Source of the DNA: Kytococcus schroeteri
GTDB lineage: Bacteria; Actinomycetota; Actinomycetes; Actinomycetales; Dermatophilaceae
Assembly (NCBI RefSeq): GCF_042433515.1
Contig: NZ_JBHLVH010000002.1
Location: forward strand, 1-64,000
Length of the DNA stretch: 64,000 nt
Reading direction: 5' to 3'
A program made the translations under genes and the position numbers. Shown in pieces: positions 46,383-54,873 of the stretch. Every line of letters begins with the position of its first letter. The stretch's first letter is position 1. The notes under the pieces are model-generated. The model was not told where the DNA came from, did not search any database, and saw only the letters and a list, made by a program, of their open reading frames with translations.

Positions 46383-49300
46383 ATGTTCCTCCTCGATGAC
46401 GGGACGCTGGCCACCAGCGCCCAGGACCTCCGCCTGGCCAGCGAGTGCGAGTTCGCGCTACTGCACCGCGTGGACGTCACGCTGGGCCGCGCCCCGCGCG
46501 AGGTGGCCGACGACCCGATGGCCGACCGCCTGGCGGAGCTGGGCACGGCCCACGAGACGCGCGAGCTGGAGCGGTTGCGCGAGCGGTTCGGTGCCGGTGT
46601 GGTGACCGGCGAGCGCCCGCGCGGTTTCACGTGGAACGCGCTGGCCGACGGCATGGCCTGGACGGTGCAGCAGTGCCGCCGCCCCGACGTGCAGGTGGTG
46701 CACCAGGCCCCCGTGCTGCTGGAGGGCACCACCGCCGACGGCACACCCCTGCTGCCCCTGAGCGGCATGGCCGACTTCGTGGTGCGCACCCCCGAGGGCT
46801 GGCGCGTGGGCGACACCAAGCTGGCCGCGCACTCCACCGTGGCCTCGATGCTGCAGGTGGCCGCCTACGCCGAGGCCCTCACGCGGCAGGGAGTGCCCGT
46901 GGCGCCCGAGGTGGAGCTGGTGCTGGGCACCGGCGCCGTGGACGCCCACCCGCTGGGCCCCACCGCCGCGGTGGTGCGTGACCGGTGGGCGCGGCTCTCC
47001 CGGTTGGTGACCGCGCACCGGGAGGGTGGCGCGTCGGTGGTCTGGGGCGCCGAGGGGGTGGCCGCCTGCGGGCGCTGCGACGTGTGCGCGCCCCGCGCCG
47101 CGGCGGGCGACGACCTGCTCGGCGTGGCCCGCATGTCGATGCCGCGACGCAAGGCCCTGCACGCCCACGGCATCACCACGATGGCGCAGCTGGCCACCGC
47201 CGAGCGGGGCCCGCGCGGCATCCGGCAGGCCGACTTCGAGGCGCTGCGCGACCAGGCCGCCCTGCAGGTACGGGCCCGCGAGGCCACCGCCGCCGCACGG
47301 GAGGCCGACCCCGCGGCACCGGAGGTGGTGCTCAGCGAGGTGATCTCGGCCGAGGCGTTGGCCGCCCTGCCCGCGCCGAGCCCGGGGGACGTGTTCTTCG
47401 ACTTCGAGGGCGACCCGCTGTGGCGGCCCGCGCCGGGGGCGCCGAGCGGGCTGGAGTACCTCTTCGGCGTGGAGGTGCTGGACGTGCCCGAGGGGGCTGA
47501 CGTCGTCGGTGGTGACGACCCCGCCGCCTACGGGCCGCCCGACGAGCACGGCGCCCGGTACCGCGCGTGGTGGGCGCACGACCGCGCCGAGGAGGGCCGG
47601 GCGCTGGCGGACTTCCTGGACTGGCTGGCCGCTCGGCGCCGCCGTTACCCGGACCTGCACGTCTACCACTACGCCGCCTACGAGGTGACCGCCCTCAAGC
47701 GGCTCACGGCGGTGCACGGCATCGGGGCCGAGCAGCTGGACGACCTGCTGCGCCAGCACGTGTTCGTGGACCTCTACGCCACCGTGCGCGCAGGTGTGCG
47801 GGTGAGCCAGGCGAGCTACTCCATCAAGAAGCTGGAGCCGCTGTACATGCCCGCCCGCGGGGCCGACGGCGTGACCGGTGGGGCCGACTCGATCGTGGAG
47901 TACCAGCGGTACTGCACCGCCCGCGACGCCGGGGAGGCCGAGCGCGCGGCCGGGATGCTGGAGCGCATCCGGGCGTACAACGAGCTGGACTGCGAGTCCA
48001 CCTGGCGGCTGCGTGACTGGCTGCTCGCCCAGCGCGATGCCGTGGCGGACGCGAGTGGGGCGGAGGGCGCCTGCCCGGAGTGCACCGGCACCGAGAACCG
48101 CACCGGTGCTGAACTCGACAGTCGAGTTCAGCACCGGTGCGGAGTTCACGCCCAGGGGGACGGTGGCGGTCCGGACGGCGACGCCGAGGAACCCGGGCCC
48201 ACAGTGCCCGAACCGGCGCTGCCCGAGACGCCGGAGGCCACCGCATCGGACCGGTGGGCGGCCGCGCAGGAGGCCGAGGAGCGCTTCCGCGCCCTGGGCC
48301 TGCCGCCGGCCGGCGAGCGCACCGGTGCCGAGCAGGCGCTGGCCATGGTGGGCGCCGCCCCGCAGTACTACCGCCGCGAGCACAAACCGCACTGGTGGGG
48401 GCACTTCGAGCGCCTGGCCCTGCCCGTGGCCGAGTGGCCGTTGACCTCCGGCGTGGCCACCGTGGACCGCGCCACCTGGACCGACGAGTGGGAGCGCCCC
48501 ACCCCGCGCAGCAACCCGCGGCGCACCCTGGAGGTGCGCGTGGACACCGGCGGCCGACCGGTGCCGCCCGGCACGGGACTCGTGGCCGTGTTCGGCGCCC
48601 CGCACCCGCAGGGCCTGGTGCCCGAGGGCGGGTACCCCCACGTGGCGTGGCCCTCCTCGGCCGAGGTGACCGACTCCCGCACCGACGCCGCCACCGGCCT
48701 GCAGGTGTGCACCGTGACCGTGCCCTGTCCGCGCCCCAGGGCGGACCGCCCCGAGGTGCCGCCCACCGATGCAGTGCCCGTGGGCTTCGGCCCCACCGCC
48801 CCGCCGAGCACCACCCACCTGGACGCCGCCCTGCTGGAGCTGGCCGCCGGCGTGCTGGCCCACCGCGACGCCAGCAGCACCGAGCCGCTGCCGGCCACCG
48901 CCGGGCTCGACGTGCTGGCCCGCCGCGCACCGCGGATCGACGGGGAGGCCCCGACCGGCGAGGACGGCCCCGGTGGCGACACCGGCAGCGACACGACCCC
49001 CGGGCCCGATGCCCGGCGCACCCTGCTGCCGCAGGTGGGCGACCCCGGCATCGAGACGCCCGTCGACGCCGTGACCGCCGCGGTGCAGATGCTGCAGAAC
49101 AGCTACCTGGCCGTGCAGGGCCCGCCCGGCACCGGCAAGACCTACCTGGGCTCCCGCGTGGTGGCCGCCCTGGTGGCCCGCGGGTGGCGCGTGGGCGTGG
49201 TGGCGCAGTCGCACGCCGCGGTGGAGAACTTCCTGGCCGCCTGCGTGCGCGCCGGGGTGCCCGACGTGCGCGTGGGCAAGCAGGCCCGGCCGGAGAACGC

Positions 49301-50267
49301 GCAGGCCGCGTTCACCCGTATCAAGGGCTCCGGGCAGCCCGCGGCGTGGGTGGAGGAGCAGACCGCCGCCGGCCACGGGTTCGTGGTGGGCGGCACGGCG
49401 TGGACCTTCGCCAACCCCGCCCTGGATGCCGAGGGACTGGACCTGCTGGTGGTGGACGAGGCCGGCCAGTTCTCCCTGGCGCCGCTGCTGGCCGCCAGCC
49501 GGGCCGCCCGCAACCTCCTGCTGCTCGGCGACCCGCAGCAGCTGCCGCAGGTCTCCCAGGGCATCCACCCCGAGCCGCTCGACGACTCCGCGCTCGGCTG
49601 GCTCATCGGCTCCGAGCACGTGCTGCCCGAGCGGTTCGGCTACTTCCTGGACACCACCTGGCGCATGCACCCCGAGCTCACCCGCCGCGTCTCCGCCCTG
49701 GCCTACGACGGCCGGCTGCGCTCCCACGAGCAGGTGACCGCCGGCCGCCGCATCGAGGGGGTGACCCCCGGCCTGCACGTGCGCGTGGTGGACCACCAGG
49801 ACAACGCCGTGGCCAGCCCCGAGGAGGCCGACGAGGTGCTGCGGGTCGTGCAGGACCTGCTGGGCCGCACGCTCACCGACGAGAACCTGCCGGCCGGCGA
49901 GCAGCAGCGCCCCCTCACCGAGGCCGACGTGCTGGTGGTGGCGCCGTACAACGCGCAGGTCGCCCTGCTGCGCACCACCCTGGAGCGGGCCGGTCTGGGC
50001 GAGGTGGCCGTGGGCACCGTGGACGCCTTCCAGGGCCAGGAGGCCCCGGTGGTGGTGCTCTCCATGACCGCATCGGCCCGCGACCGGGTCTCGCGCGGCA
50101 TGGCCTTCCTGTTCGACGTGCACCGCCTCAACGTGGCCGTCTCCCGCGGACAGGTGGCCGCGTACGTGGTGCGCTCGGCGGCGCTCACCGACATCGCGCC
50201 GGCCTCGCCGCACGACCTGCTCACCCTGGGCGCCTTCCTGGAGCTCACCGCCGAATCCACCGGCTGA
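46383..50267 (+). CDS. RecB-like nuclease / SF1 helicase (TM0106 family fusion)
   Basis: A 1294-residue protein. Residues about 1-300 form a TM0106-type RecB-like nuclease, with ADFVVRTPEGWRVGDTKLA (PD-D/ExK core) and QVAAYAEAL. A four-cysteine cluster (AACGRCDVCAPR) lies near residue 230. Residues about 330-560 are an RNase H-like exonuclease (GDVFFDFEGDPLW with DxE). After a linker with low conservation, residues 890-1290 are an SF1B helicase (AVQGPPGTGKTYL, VVDEAGQFSLAPL, LLLGDPQQLPQ, VGTVDAFQGQEAPVVVLS). It resembles Dna2/CRISPR-Cas4-related repair enzymes. The linker DNA holds a perfect 45-bp palindrome. Role in DNA repair is likely. Confidence 0.88.
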   Translation: MFLLDDGTLATSAQDLRLASECEFALLHRVDVTLGRAPREVADDPMADRLAELGTAHETRELERLRERFGAGVVTGERPRGFTWNALADGMAWTVQQCRRPDVQVVHQAPVLLEGTTADGTPLLPLSGMADFVVRTPEGWRVGDTKLAAHSTVASMLQVAAYAEALTRQGVPVAPEVELVLGTGAVDAHPLGPTAAVVRDRWARLSRLVTAHREGGASVVWGAEGVAACGRCDVCAPRAAAGDDLLGVARMSMPRRKALHAHGITTMAQLATAERGPRGIRQADFEALRDQAALQVRAREATAAAREADPAAPEVVLSEVISAEALAALPAPSPGDVFFDFEGDPLWRPAPGAPSGLEYLFGVEVLDVPEGADVVGGDDPAAYGPPDEHGARYRAWWAHDRAEEGRALADFLDWLAARRRRYPDLHVYHYAAYEVTALKRLTAVHGIGAEQLDDLLRQHVFVDLYATVRAGVRVSQASYSIKKLEPLYMPARGADGVTGGADSIVEYQRYCTARDAGEAERAAGMLERIRAYNELDCESTWRLRDWLLAQRDAVADASGAEGACPECTGTENRTGAELDSRVQHRCGVHAQGDGGGPDGDAEEPGPTVPEPALPETPEATASDRWAAAQEAEERFRALGLPPAGERTGAEQALAMVGAAPQYYRREHKPHWWGHFERLALPVAEWPLTSGVATVDRATWTDEWERPTPRSNPRRTLEVRVDTGGRPVPPGTGLVAVFGAPHPQGLVPEGGYPHVAWPSSAEVTDSRTDAATGLQVCTVTVPCPRPRADRPEVPPTDAVPVGFGPTAPPSTTHLDAALLELAAGVLAHRDASSTEPLPATAGLDVLARRAPRIDGEAPTGEDGPGGDTGSDTTPGPDARRTLLPQVGDPGIETPVDAVTAAVQMLQNSYLAVQGPPGTGKTYLGSRVVAALVARGWRVGVVAQSHAAVENFLAACVRAGVPDVRVGKQARPENAQAAFTRIKGSGQPAAWVEEQTAAGHGFVVGGTAWTFANPALDAEGLDLLVVDEAGQFSLAPLLAASRAARNLLLLGDPQQLPQVSQGIHPEPLDDSALGWLIGSEHVLPERFGYFLDTTWRMHPELTRRVSALAYDGRLRSHEQVTAGRRIEGVTPGLHVRVVDHQDNAVASPEEADEVLRVVQDLLGRTLTDENLPAGEQQRPLTEADVLVVAPYNAQVALLRTTLERAGLGEVAVGTVDAFQGQEAPVVVLSMTASARDRVSRGMAFLFDVHRLNVAVSRGQVAAYVVRSAALTDIAPASPHDLLTLGAFLELTAESTG
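48098..48142. repeat. Perfect 45-bp palindrome inside the nuclease/helicase gene
   Basis: Twenty-two-base arms (48098-48119 and 48121-48142) pair without mismatch around a single A at 48120. It begins CCGCACCGGTGCTGAAC. The frame stays open, coding for about 15 residues (around residues 572-587) of the inter-domain linker. Confidence 0.95.
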
Positions 50268-50339
50268 GGGAGGCCGTTGAGCCCCCGCGCGGTCGAGCGG
50301 GATTGGCGCGCAGACCCCCGGGGGCCGCACACTTCTCCG

Positions 50340-51836
50340 ATGCCCACTGAACCGCTCCACCCCTCCACCTCCGGCGCCTCGCCGGCCAGCCGCCTGCCCG
50401 GCACCGCCGCCGAGTCCGGCTCGCAGGTGGTCATGCTCGCCCTCGTCGCCGCGCTCGGTGGCTTCCTGTTCGGCTTCGACTCCGCCGTCATCAACGGTGG
50501 CGTCAACGCCATCCAGCACCGCTTCGGCCTGTCGTCCTCCCTCATCGGCTTCACCGTGGCCATCGCCCTCCTCGGCGCGATGGTGGGTGCCTGGTTCGCC
50601 GGCACCGTCTCCGACCGCATCGGCCGCACCCGCGCCATGGTCGTGGCCGCCGTGCTGTTCACCGCCTCCTCGCTGGGCTGCTTCCTCACCGTCTCGGAGT
50701 GGGACCTCATGGCCTGGCGCTTCGTCGGCGGTGCCGGCATCGGCATGGCCTCCGTGCTGGCCCCGGCGTACATCGCCGAGATCTCCCCGGCCCGCATCCG
50801 CGGCAAGCTCGGCTCGCTGCAGCAGCTGGCCATCGTCATCGGCCTGTTCGCCGCCCTGCTGGTGGACGCCTGGCTGGCCGAGCTGGCCGGCGGCGCCGCG
50901 CAGGACCTGTGGTTCGGCCTCGAGGCCTGGCGCTGGATGTTCCTCTCCGGCGTGGTGCCGGCCGTGGTCTACGGCGTGCTCGCCCTGAGCATCCCCGAGT
51001 CCCCCCGCTACATGGTGGGCAAGGGCCAGGTGGAGAAGGCCCGCCGCCTGCTCATCGACGTCATCGGCACCCCCGAGGCCGAGGTGGAGGAGAAGGTGGC
51101 CGACATCCAGCGCACCCTCAACCTCGAGGAGCGCCAGTCGCTGTCCGACCTCAAGGGCGCCGCGGCCGGCCTCAAGCCCATCGTCTGGGTGGGCATCCTG
51201 CTGAGCGTCTTCCAGCAGTTCGTCGGCATCAACGTCATCTTCTACTTCGGTTCCACCCTGTGGCAGGCCGTCGGCTTCGAGGAGTCGCAGGCCCTGCTCA
51301 TCAACGTGGGCACCTCGGTCACCAACATCGTGGTGACCATCGTGGCCATCCTGCTGGTGGACCGGGTGGGCCGCCGCCCGCTGCTGCTGGCCGGTTCGGC
51401 GGGCATGTTCCTCTCCCTGGCCACGATGGCGGTGGCGTTCTCCCAGGCCGTGGTGAGCGGCTCGGGTGAGACGCACACCGTCTCCCTGCCCGAGCCGTGG
51501 GGCGTCATCGCCCTGGTGGCGGCCAACCTGTTCATCGTGGCCTTCGGCATCACCTGGGGCCCGGTGGTGTGGGTGCTGCTGGGCGAGATGTTCCCCAACA
51601 AGATCCGCTCCCTGGCCCTCGGCGTGGCCGCCGCCGCGCAGTGGCTGGCCAACTTCACCATCACCATGAGCTTCCCGCGCCTGGCCGAGGTGTCGCTCAC
51701 CCTGGCCTACGGCCTGTACGCCGCGTTCGCCCTGCTCTCGCTGCTGTTCGTGTGGCGCTACGTGCAGGAGACCAACGGCAAGGAGCTGGAGGACATGGGC
51801 GAGGAGGCCATCGACGCCGTGCCCGCCCACGCCTGA
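50340..51836 (+). CDS. MFS sugar porter
   Basis: A 498-residue, 12-helix sugar:proton symporter. Signatures: GGFLFGFDSAVINGG in helix 1, DRIGRTRAM, RFVGGAGIGMASVLAPAYIAEISPARIRG, the mid-loop PESPRYMVGKGQVEKARRLL, QQFVGINVIFYFG (QQxxGxN, sugar-binding helix 7), DRVGRRPLLLAGSAGM and a tail ending in a typical ETNGKELEDM. The residue pattern (QQF.GINVI) is that of XylE/GLUT-like glucose or xylose carriers. The ATG at 50340 has CACACT six bases upstream. It follows the nuclease gene by 72 bases and is probably independent. The substrate cannot be fixed more precisely than a hexose or pentose. Confidence 0.93.
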   Translation: MPTEPLHPSTSGASPASRLPGTAAESGSQVVMLALVAALGGFLFGFDSAVINGGVNAIQHRFGLSSSLIGFTVAIALLGAMVGAWFAGTVSDRIGRTRAMVVAAVLFTASSLGCFLTVSEWDLMAWRFVGGAGIGMASVLAPAYIAEISPARIRGKLGSLQQLAIVIGLFAALLVDAWLAELAGGAAQDLWFGLEAWRWMFLSGVVPAVVYGVLALSIPESPRYMVGKGQVEKARRLLIDVIGTPEAEVEEKVADIQRTLNLEERQSLSDLKGAAAGLKPIVWVGILLSVFQQFVGINVIFYFGSTLWQAVGFEESQALLINVGTSVTNIVVTIVAILLVDRVGRRPLLLAGSAGMFLSLATMAVAFSQAVVSGSGETHTVSLPEPWGVIALVAANLFIVAFGITWGPVVWVLLGEMFPNKIRSLALGVAAAAQWLANFTITMSFPRLAEVSLTLAYGLYAAFALLSLLFVWRYVQETNGKELEDMGEEAIDAVPAHA

Positions 51837-51875
51837 CACGCACGCCCCGTGGCCAGGTCACGGATTGGCAACGAT

Positions 51876-51907
51876 GGGGCCCCACCGCGACGTCGCGGTG
51901 GGGCCCC
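51876..51907. terminator. Perfect 32-bp palindrome between sugar porter and Nramp-like gene
   Basis: Sixteen-base arms (51876-51891 and 51892-51907) meet with no loop. It is 40 bases past the sugar porter stop and 27 bases before the next gene's ATG, so it may both terminate and regulate. Starts GGGGCCCCACCGCGAC. Confidence 0.7.
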
Positions 51908-51934
51908 GTCGGCGTCCGGCGGCAGGGTGCTGCC

Positions 51935-53221
51935 ATGTCGACCGCACTGCCCGACTCCCGCACGTCCGCGCCACCCGGCGCCCCCAGCACCTGGCGCTCT
52001 CGCGTCGCCGCCCTGGGCCCCGGCCTGCTCATGGCCTCGGCCGCCATCGGCGGTTCCCACCTGGTGAGCTCCACCCAGGCCGGCGCCCTGTTCCAGTGGC
52101 AGCTGGTGGGCCTGGTCGTGGCCGCCAACGTGCTCAAGTACCCCTTCTTCCGCTTCGGCGCCCAGTACACGGTGGAGACCGGCCACAACCTCGTGGAGGG
52201 CTACGCCCGCAAGGGCCGCGGCTACCTTTGGGTGTTCTTCCTGCTCTGCGTGGTCTCGGCCGTCATCGCCGCCGCCGGCGTGGGCATCCTGTGCGCGGTC
52301 ATCCTGAAGTTCGCCCTGCCCGCCTCGTGGTCACTGAGCGTGCCGTGGGTGGCCGGTCTCATGATGCTGTCGGTCTGGGTGATCCTGCTGGCCGGCCGCT
52401 TCCCCGCCCTGGACGGCCTCACCAAGGTGATCGTCGTCATCCTCACCACGGTCACGGTGCTCACCGTGGTGGTGGCCGCCGCCAAGGGCCCGCAGGGCGC
52501 CGCCGACGCGGTGGCCGCGAGCCCGTGGACGCTGGCCTCGGTGCCCTTCCTCGTGGCGCTCGTGGGCTGGATGCCGGCCCCCATCGAGATCTCGGCCCTG
52601 CAGTCGCTGTGGGTGGCCGAGAAGCAGCGTCGCACCCCGTCCACGGCGCGCGACGTGCTGTGGGACTTCAACGTGGGCTACGTGGTCACCACCGTGCTGG
52701 CGGTCTTCTTCCTGGCCATGGGCGCCCTGGTGCAGTTCGGCACCGGGGTGGAGATCAAGATGGCCGGCGGCGCGTACATCCCGCAACTCATCAGCATGTA
52801 CACCGCCACCATGGGCGAGTGGAGCCGCCCGCTCATGGCGCTGCTCGCGTTCGTGGTCATGTACGGCACCACCATCACCGTGGTGGACGGGTACGGCCGC
52901 GCGTGCGCCGAGTCCCTGCACCACCTGCGCCGCGGCGGGGGCAACGCCGGGCGCACCGCGGTCATCCTGTGGAGCACCCTCATCGCGGTGGCGTCGCTGG
53001 CCGTCATCCTGTGGTTCAGCGCCCAGATGGGCGAGCTGCTGCGCTTCTCGATGATGGTGGCCTTCGTCACCGCGCCGGTGTTCGCGTGGCTCAACTTCAG
53101 CCTGGTGCGCCGCGAGGAGCACCTGCCCGCGTGGCTGCGCGCCCTCTCGTGGGTGGGCCTGGTCTTCCTCGCCGGCTTCACCGTGTTCTTCCTCGCCACC
53201 GAGGTGGGGCTGGTCGGCTGA
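51935..53221 (+). CDS. Nramp-family-like transporter lacking the DPGN motif
   Basis: A 428-residue protein with about 11 helices and the overall Nramp layout: GPGLLMASAAIGGSHLVSSTQAGALFQWQLV (helix 1), the helix 3 FFRFGAQYTVETGHN, and GWMPAPIEISALQSLWVAEKQR (helix 6). The metal-binding DPGN of helix 1 is absent (replaced by the AIGGSH region), and helix 6 has MPAPIE in place of MPH. So it belongs to a divergent Nramp branch, and manganese/iron transport cannot be assumed; related groups include magnesium and aluminium carriers. ATG at 51935 has CAGGGT six bases upstream. Its helix-4 EGYARKGRGYLW region is typical of the family. Confidence 0.85.
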   Translation: MSTALPDSRTSAPPGAPSTWRSRVAALGPGLLMASAAIGGSHLVSSTQAGALFQWQLVGLVVAANVLKYPFFRFGAQYTVETGHNLVEGYARKGRGYLWVFFLLCVVSAVIAAAGVGILCAVILKFALPASWSLSVPWVAGLMMLSVWVILLAGRFPALDGLTKVIVVILTTVTVLTVVVAAAKGPQGAADAVAASPWTLASVPFLVALVGWMPAPIEISALQSLWVAEKQRRTPSTARDVLWDFNVGYVVTTVLAVFFLAMGALVQFGTGVEIKMAGGAYIPQLISMYTATMGEWSRPLMALLAFVVMYGTTITVVDGYGRACAESLHHLRRGGGNAGRTAVILWSTLIAVASLAVILWFSAQMGELLRFSMMVAFVTAPVFAWLNFSLVRREEHLPAWLRALSWVGLVFLAGFTVFFLATEVGLVG

Positions 53222-53251
53222 GCCGCGTCCCGTCGTCCCCGGAACACGCGC

Positions 53252-53284
53252 GAGGGGCGCCCACCGTGGTGGTGGGCGCCCCTC
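53252..53284. terminator. Bidirectional hairpin terminator
   Basis: Fourteen-base perfect arms (53252-53265 and 53271-53284) around a GTGGT loop, between the convergent Nramp-like and DUF4190 genes. Confidence 0.8.
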
Positions 53285-53303
53285 CGCGCCGTGGGGGCGG
53301 GGC

Positions 53304-53702
53304 TCAGGCCTCGCTGAGGCCGATCAGGATCGGGACGCCGATGCCCAGGCCGAACATCAGCACGAACAGCGCACCGAGGAACAGGGTGATGAGTCCGCCG
53401 ATGATGCCCATCACCCAGCCGGCTGTCACGAGGCCCTCGTTGCGATAGCGCCCCGGCTGCGAGCGGATGTCACGGCGGGCCCGGTTGCCCATCACCCAGG
53501 CCAGGAACCCGATGGGCGGGAACGCGATGAGGCTCAGCAGGCCCGTCACGAACACGGGCACGCCGTCGGGGTGCTCCTCCTGGCCGGGACCGCCCGGGTA
53601 CGGGCCGTACGCACCCGGAACGACGGCCGGCTGGGAGGACGGGTTGAGCTGCGGGCGGGACTGCTCGCCGGCAGGGGGACCGCTTGGGCTGCTGGGAGTC
53701 AT
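53304..53702 (-). CDS. DUF4190 small membrane protein
   Basis: A 132-residue protein: a Pro/Gln/Gly-rich cytoplasmic N-terminus of about 45 residues, then two hydrophobic segments (VFVTGLLSLIAFPPIGFLAWVMG and GWVMGIIGGLITLFLGALFVLMFG) separated by a short basic loop NRARRDIRSQPGRYRNEG. This is the DUF4190 layout, of unknown function in actinobacteria. ATG at 53702 is preferred; the frame upstream is not protein-like. No ribosome site is evident. Confidence 0.8.
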   Translation of the reverse strand: MTPSSPSGPPAGEQSRPQLNPSSQPAVVPGAYGPYPGGPGQEEHPDGVPVFVTGLLSLIAFPPIGFLAWVMGNRARRDIRSQPGRYRNEGLVTAGWVMGIIGGLITLFLGALFVLMFGLGIGVPILIGLSEA

Positions 53703-53730
53703 GTCCCCGAGCGTAGGCCCCAGCGGCGGC

Positions 53731-53961
53731 TCACCTCCCCTTGCGGACGGTGATCGTCCACGCGGCGTCACCCGTGCGGTCGAAGGCCGTCACCTCGTGG
53801 CCGTCCTCGGCGGCCCACTGGGGCAGGCTCTCGGTGGCCTGCGTGCAGTCGAAGTCGATGCGCAGCTGGTCGCCCACCTGCAGCTGCTCCATGGCGCGGC
53901 GTGCGTCCACGAGCGGGAAGGGGCAGACGTCCCCGGCGGTGTCGAGGGCGTAGGTGGTCAC
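53731..53961 (-). CDS. TusA/TsuB-type sulfur carrier protein
   Basis: A 76-residue SirA/TusA-fold protein with the CPxP motif (GDVCPFPLVDARRAME, cysteine near residue 13), whose cysteine carries a persulfide. A GTG at 53961 has AGGAGG six bases upstream. It lies just downstream of a YeeE/YedE-type membrane gene in the same direction, and YeeE (TsuA) plus YeeD (TsuB) together mediate thiosulfate uptake; this pair has that arrangement. It would receive sulfur from the imported thiosulfate. Confidence 0.88.
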   Translation of the reverse strand: MTTYALDTAGDVCPFPLVDARRAMEQLQVGDQLRIDFDCTQATESLPQWAAEDGHEVTAFDRTGDAAWTITVRKGR

Positions 53962-54051
53962 GGGGTCCTCCTGGGGGAGTCGGGGGTCGGTGTCGGTGTC
54001 GAGGGGAGTGCTGGGGCGAGCGCGTCACCGCACCCGCCCCAGCGGGACGTC

Positions 54052-54704
54052 TCAGCCGACGGGGGTGAGCACCGGAGCGGGGCGCTCGTCCACCGGGGTG
54101 AGGGCCGGAGCGGGGCGCTCGGTGGCGGGCTGGTCCGCCGCGTCGGCCCTGGCGGTACGGCCCTGACGGGCGGTCACGAACAGGCGCGTGCCCACGTCGT
54201 GGCGCCCAGCAGCATCGAGCCGGTGGCGCCCCACCCCTCCCAGCTGAGCTGGGCGGTGGCCACCATGCCGTGGCCCACGGTGCAGCCGCCGGCCAGCGGG
54301 CCGTACTTCATGACCGCGGCCGAGAGGGCGAAGAAGGTGAGCGCGAACCAGCTGCCCACCAGGCCCTCGTCGGCCCGGTAGTAGGTGCCCGTGGCACACC
54401 CTCCGGCGGCGATGATGCCGGCGCCGAACACCAGGCCACCCACCACGGCGGCACCCAGCGGCAGCGGGTCCACCTCGGGCGAGACCACGCCGGTGGCGGT
54501 GAGCGCGAGGTAGCCCACGGCGTGCAGGGCGACGACCAGGCCGAAGGCGGTGAGCCAGCGCGTGGAGCCGCTGAGCCACACGTCGCGGAAAGCGCCGGTG
54601 ACGCAGAAGCGGCCGCGTTGCATGACGAGACCGAGCAGGGCGCCGACGAGGACCACGGAGAACTCCCAAGGGGTCGATGAGGGGTCGGGACGGTGCGGCC
54701 GCAC
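54052..54704 (-). pseudogene. YeeE/YedE (TsuA-like) thiosulfate transporter, frameshifted
   Basis: From a GTG at 54704, 176 codons encode a YeeE/YedE half with about five helices: WEFSVVLVGALLGLVMQRGRFCVTGAFRDVWL (with the conserved GRFC cysteine), GGLVFGAGIIAAGGCATGTYYRADEG and GPLAGGCTVGHGMVATAQL (second and third conserved Cys). The frame stops at 54174 (TGA), directly after GSMLLGATTW. The adjacent frame goes on with VGTRLFVTARQGR and an acidic, Pro-rich tail to 54052, so one missing base near 54195 (a C in ACCGAC) is likely. The three cysteines for thiosulfate relay are upstream of the break. It is either a sequencing slip or a recent mutation. Confidence 0.7.
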
Positions 54705-54873
54705 GAGCGCCCCACCATGGGGTCACGCAGCGTGTTTTTTCTCCAAACCCTGTGTTACTTCTTGCGCGGGGCGAGCCCCTCCGACCAGCGCACCGGCCCG
54801 CACCCGACCCCACGGACCGCCCCCACATGCCCTACGGTTCTGCGCACTCACCCATCCCCGAGAGGACCCCCCC

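Noticed and set aside
46458..51839. A nearly 1800-codon open frame on the - strand
   Set aside because: It is opposite the nuclease/helicase and sugar porter genes and has a composition rich in His, Gly, Arg and Gln. Same cause as above.
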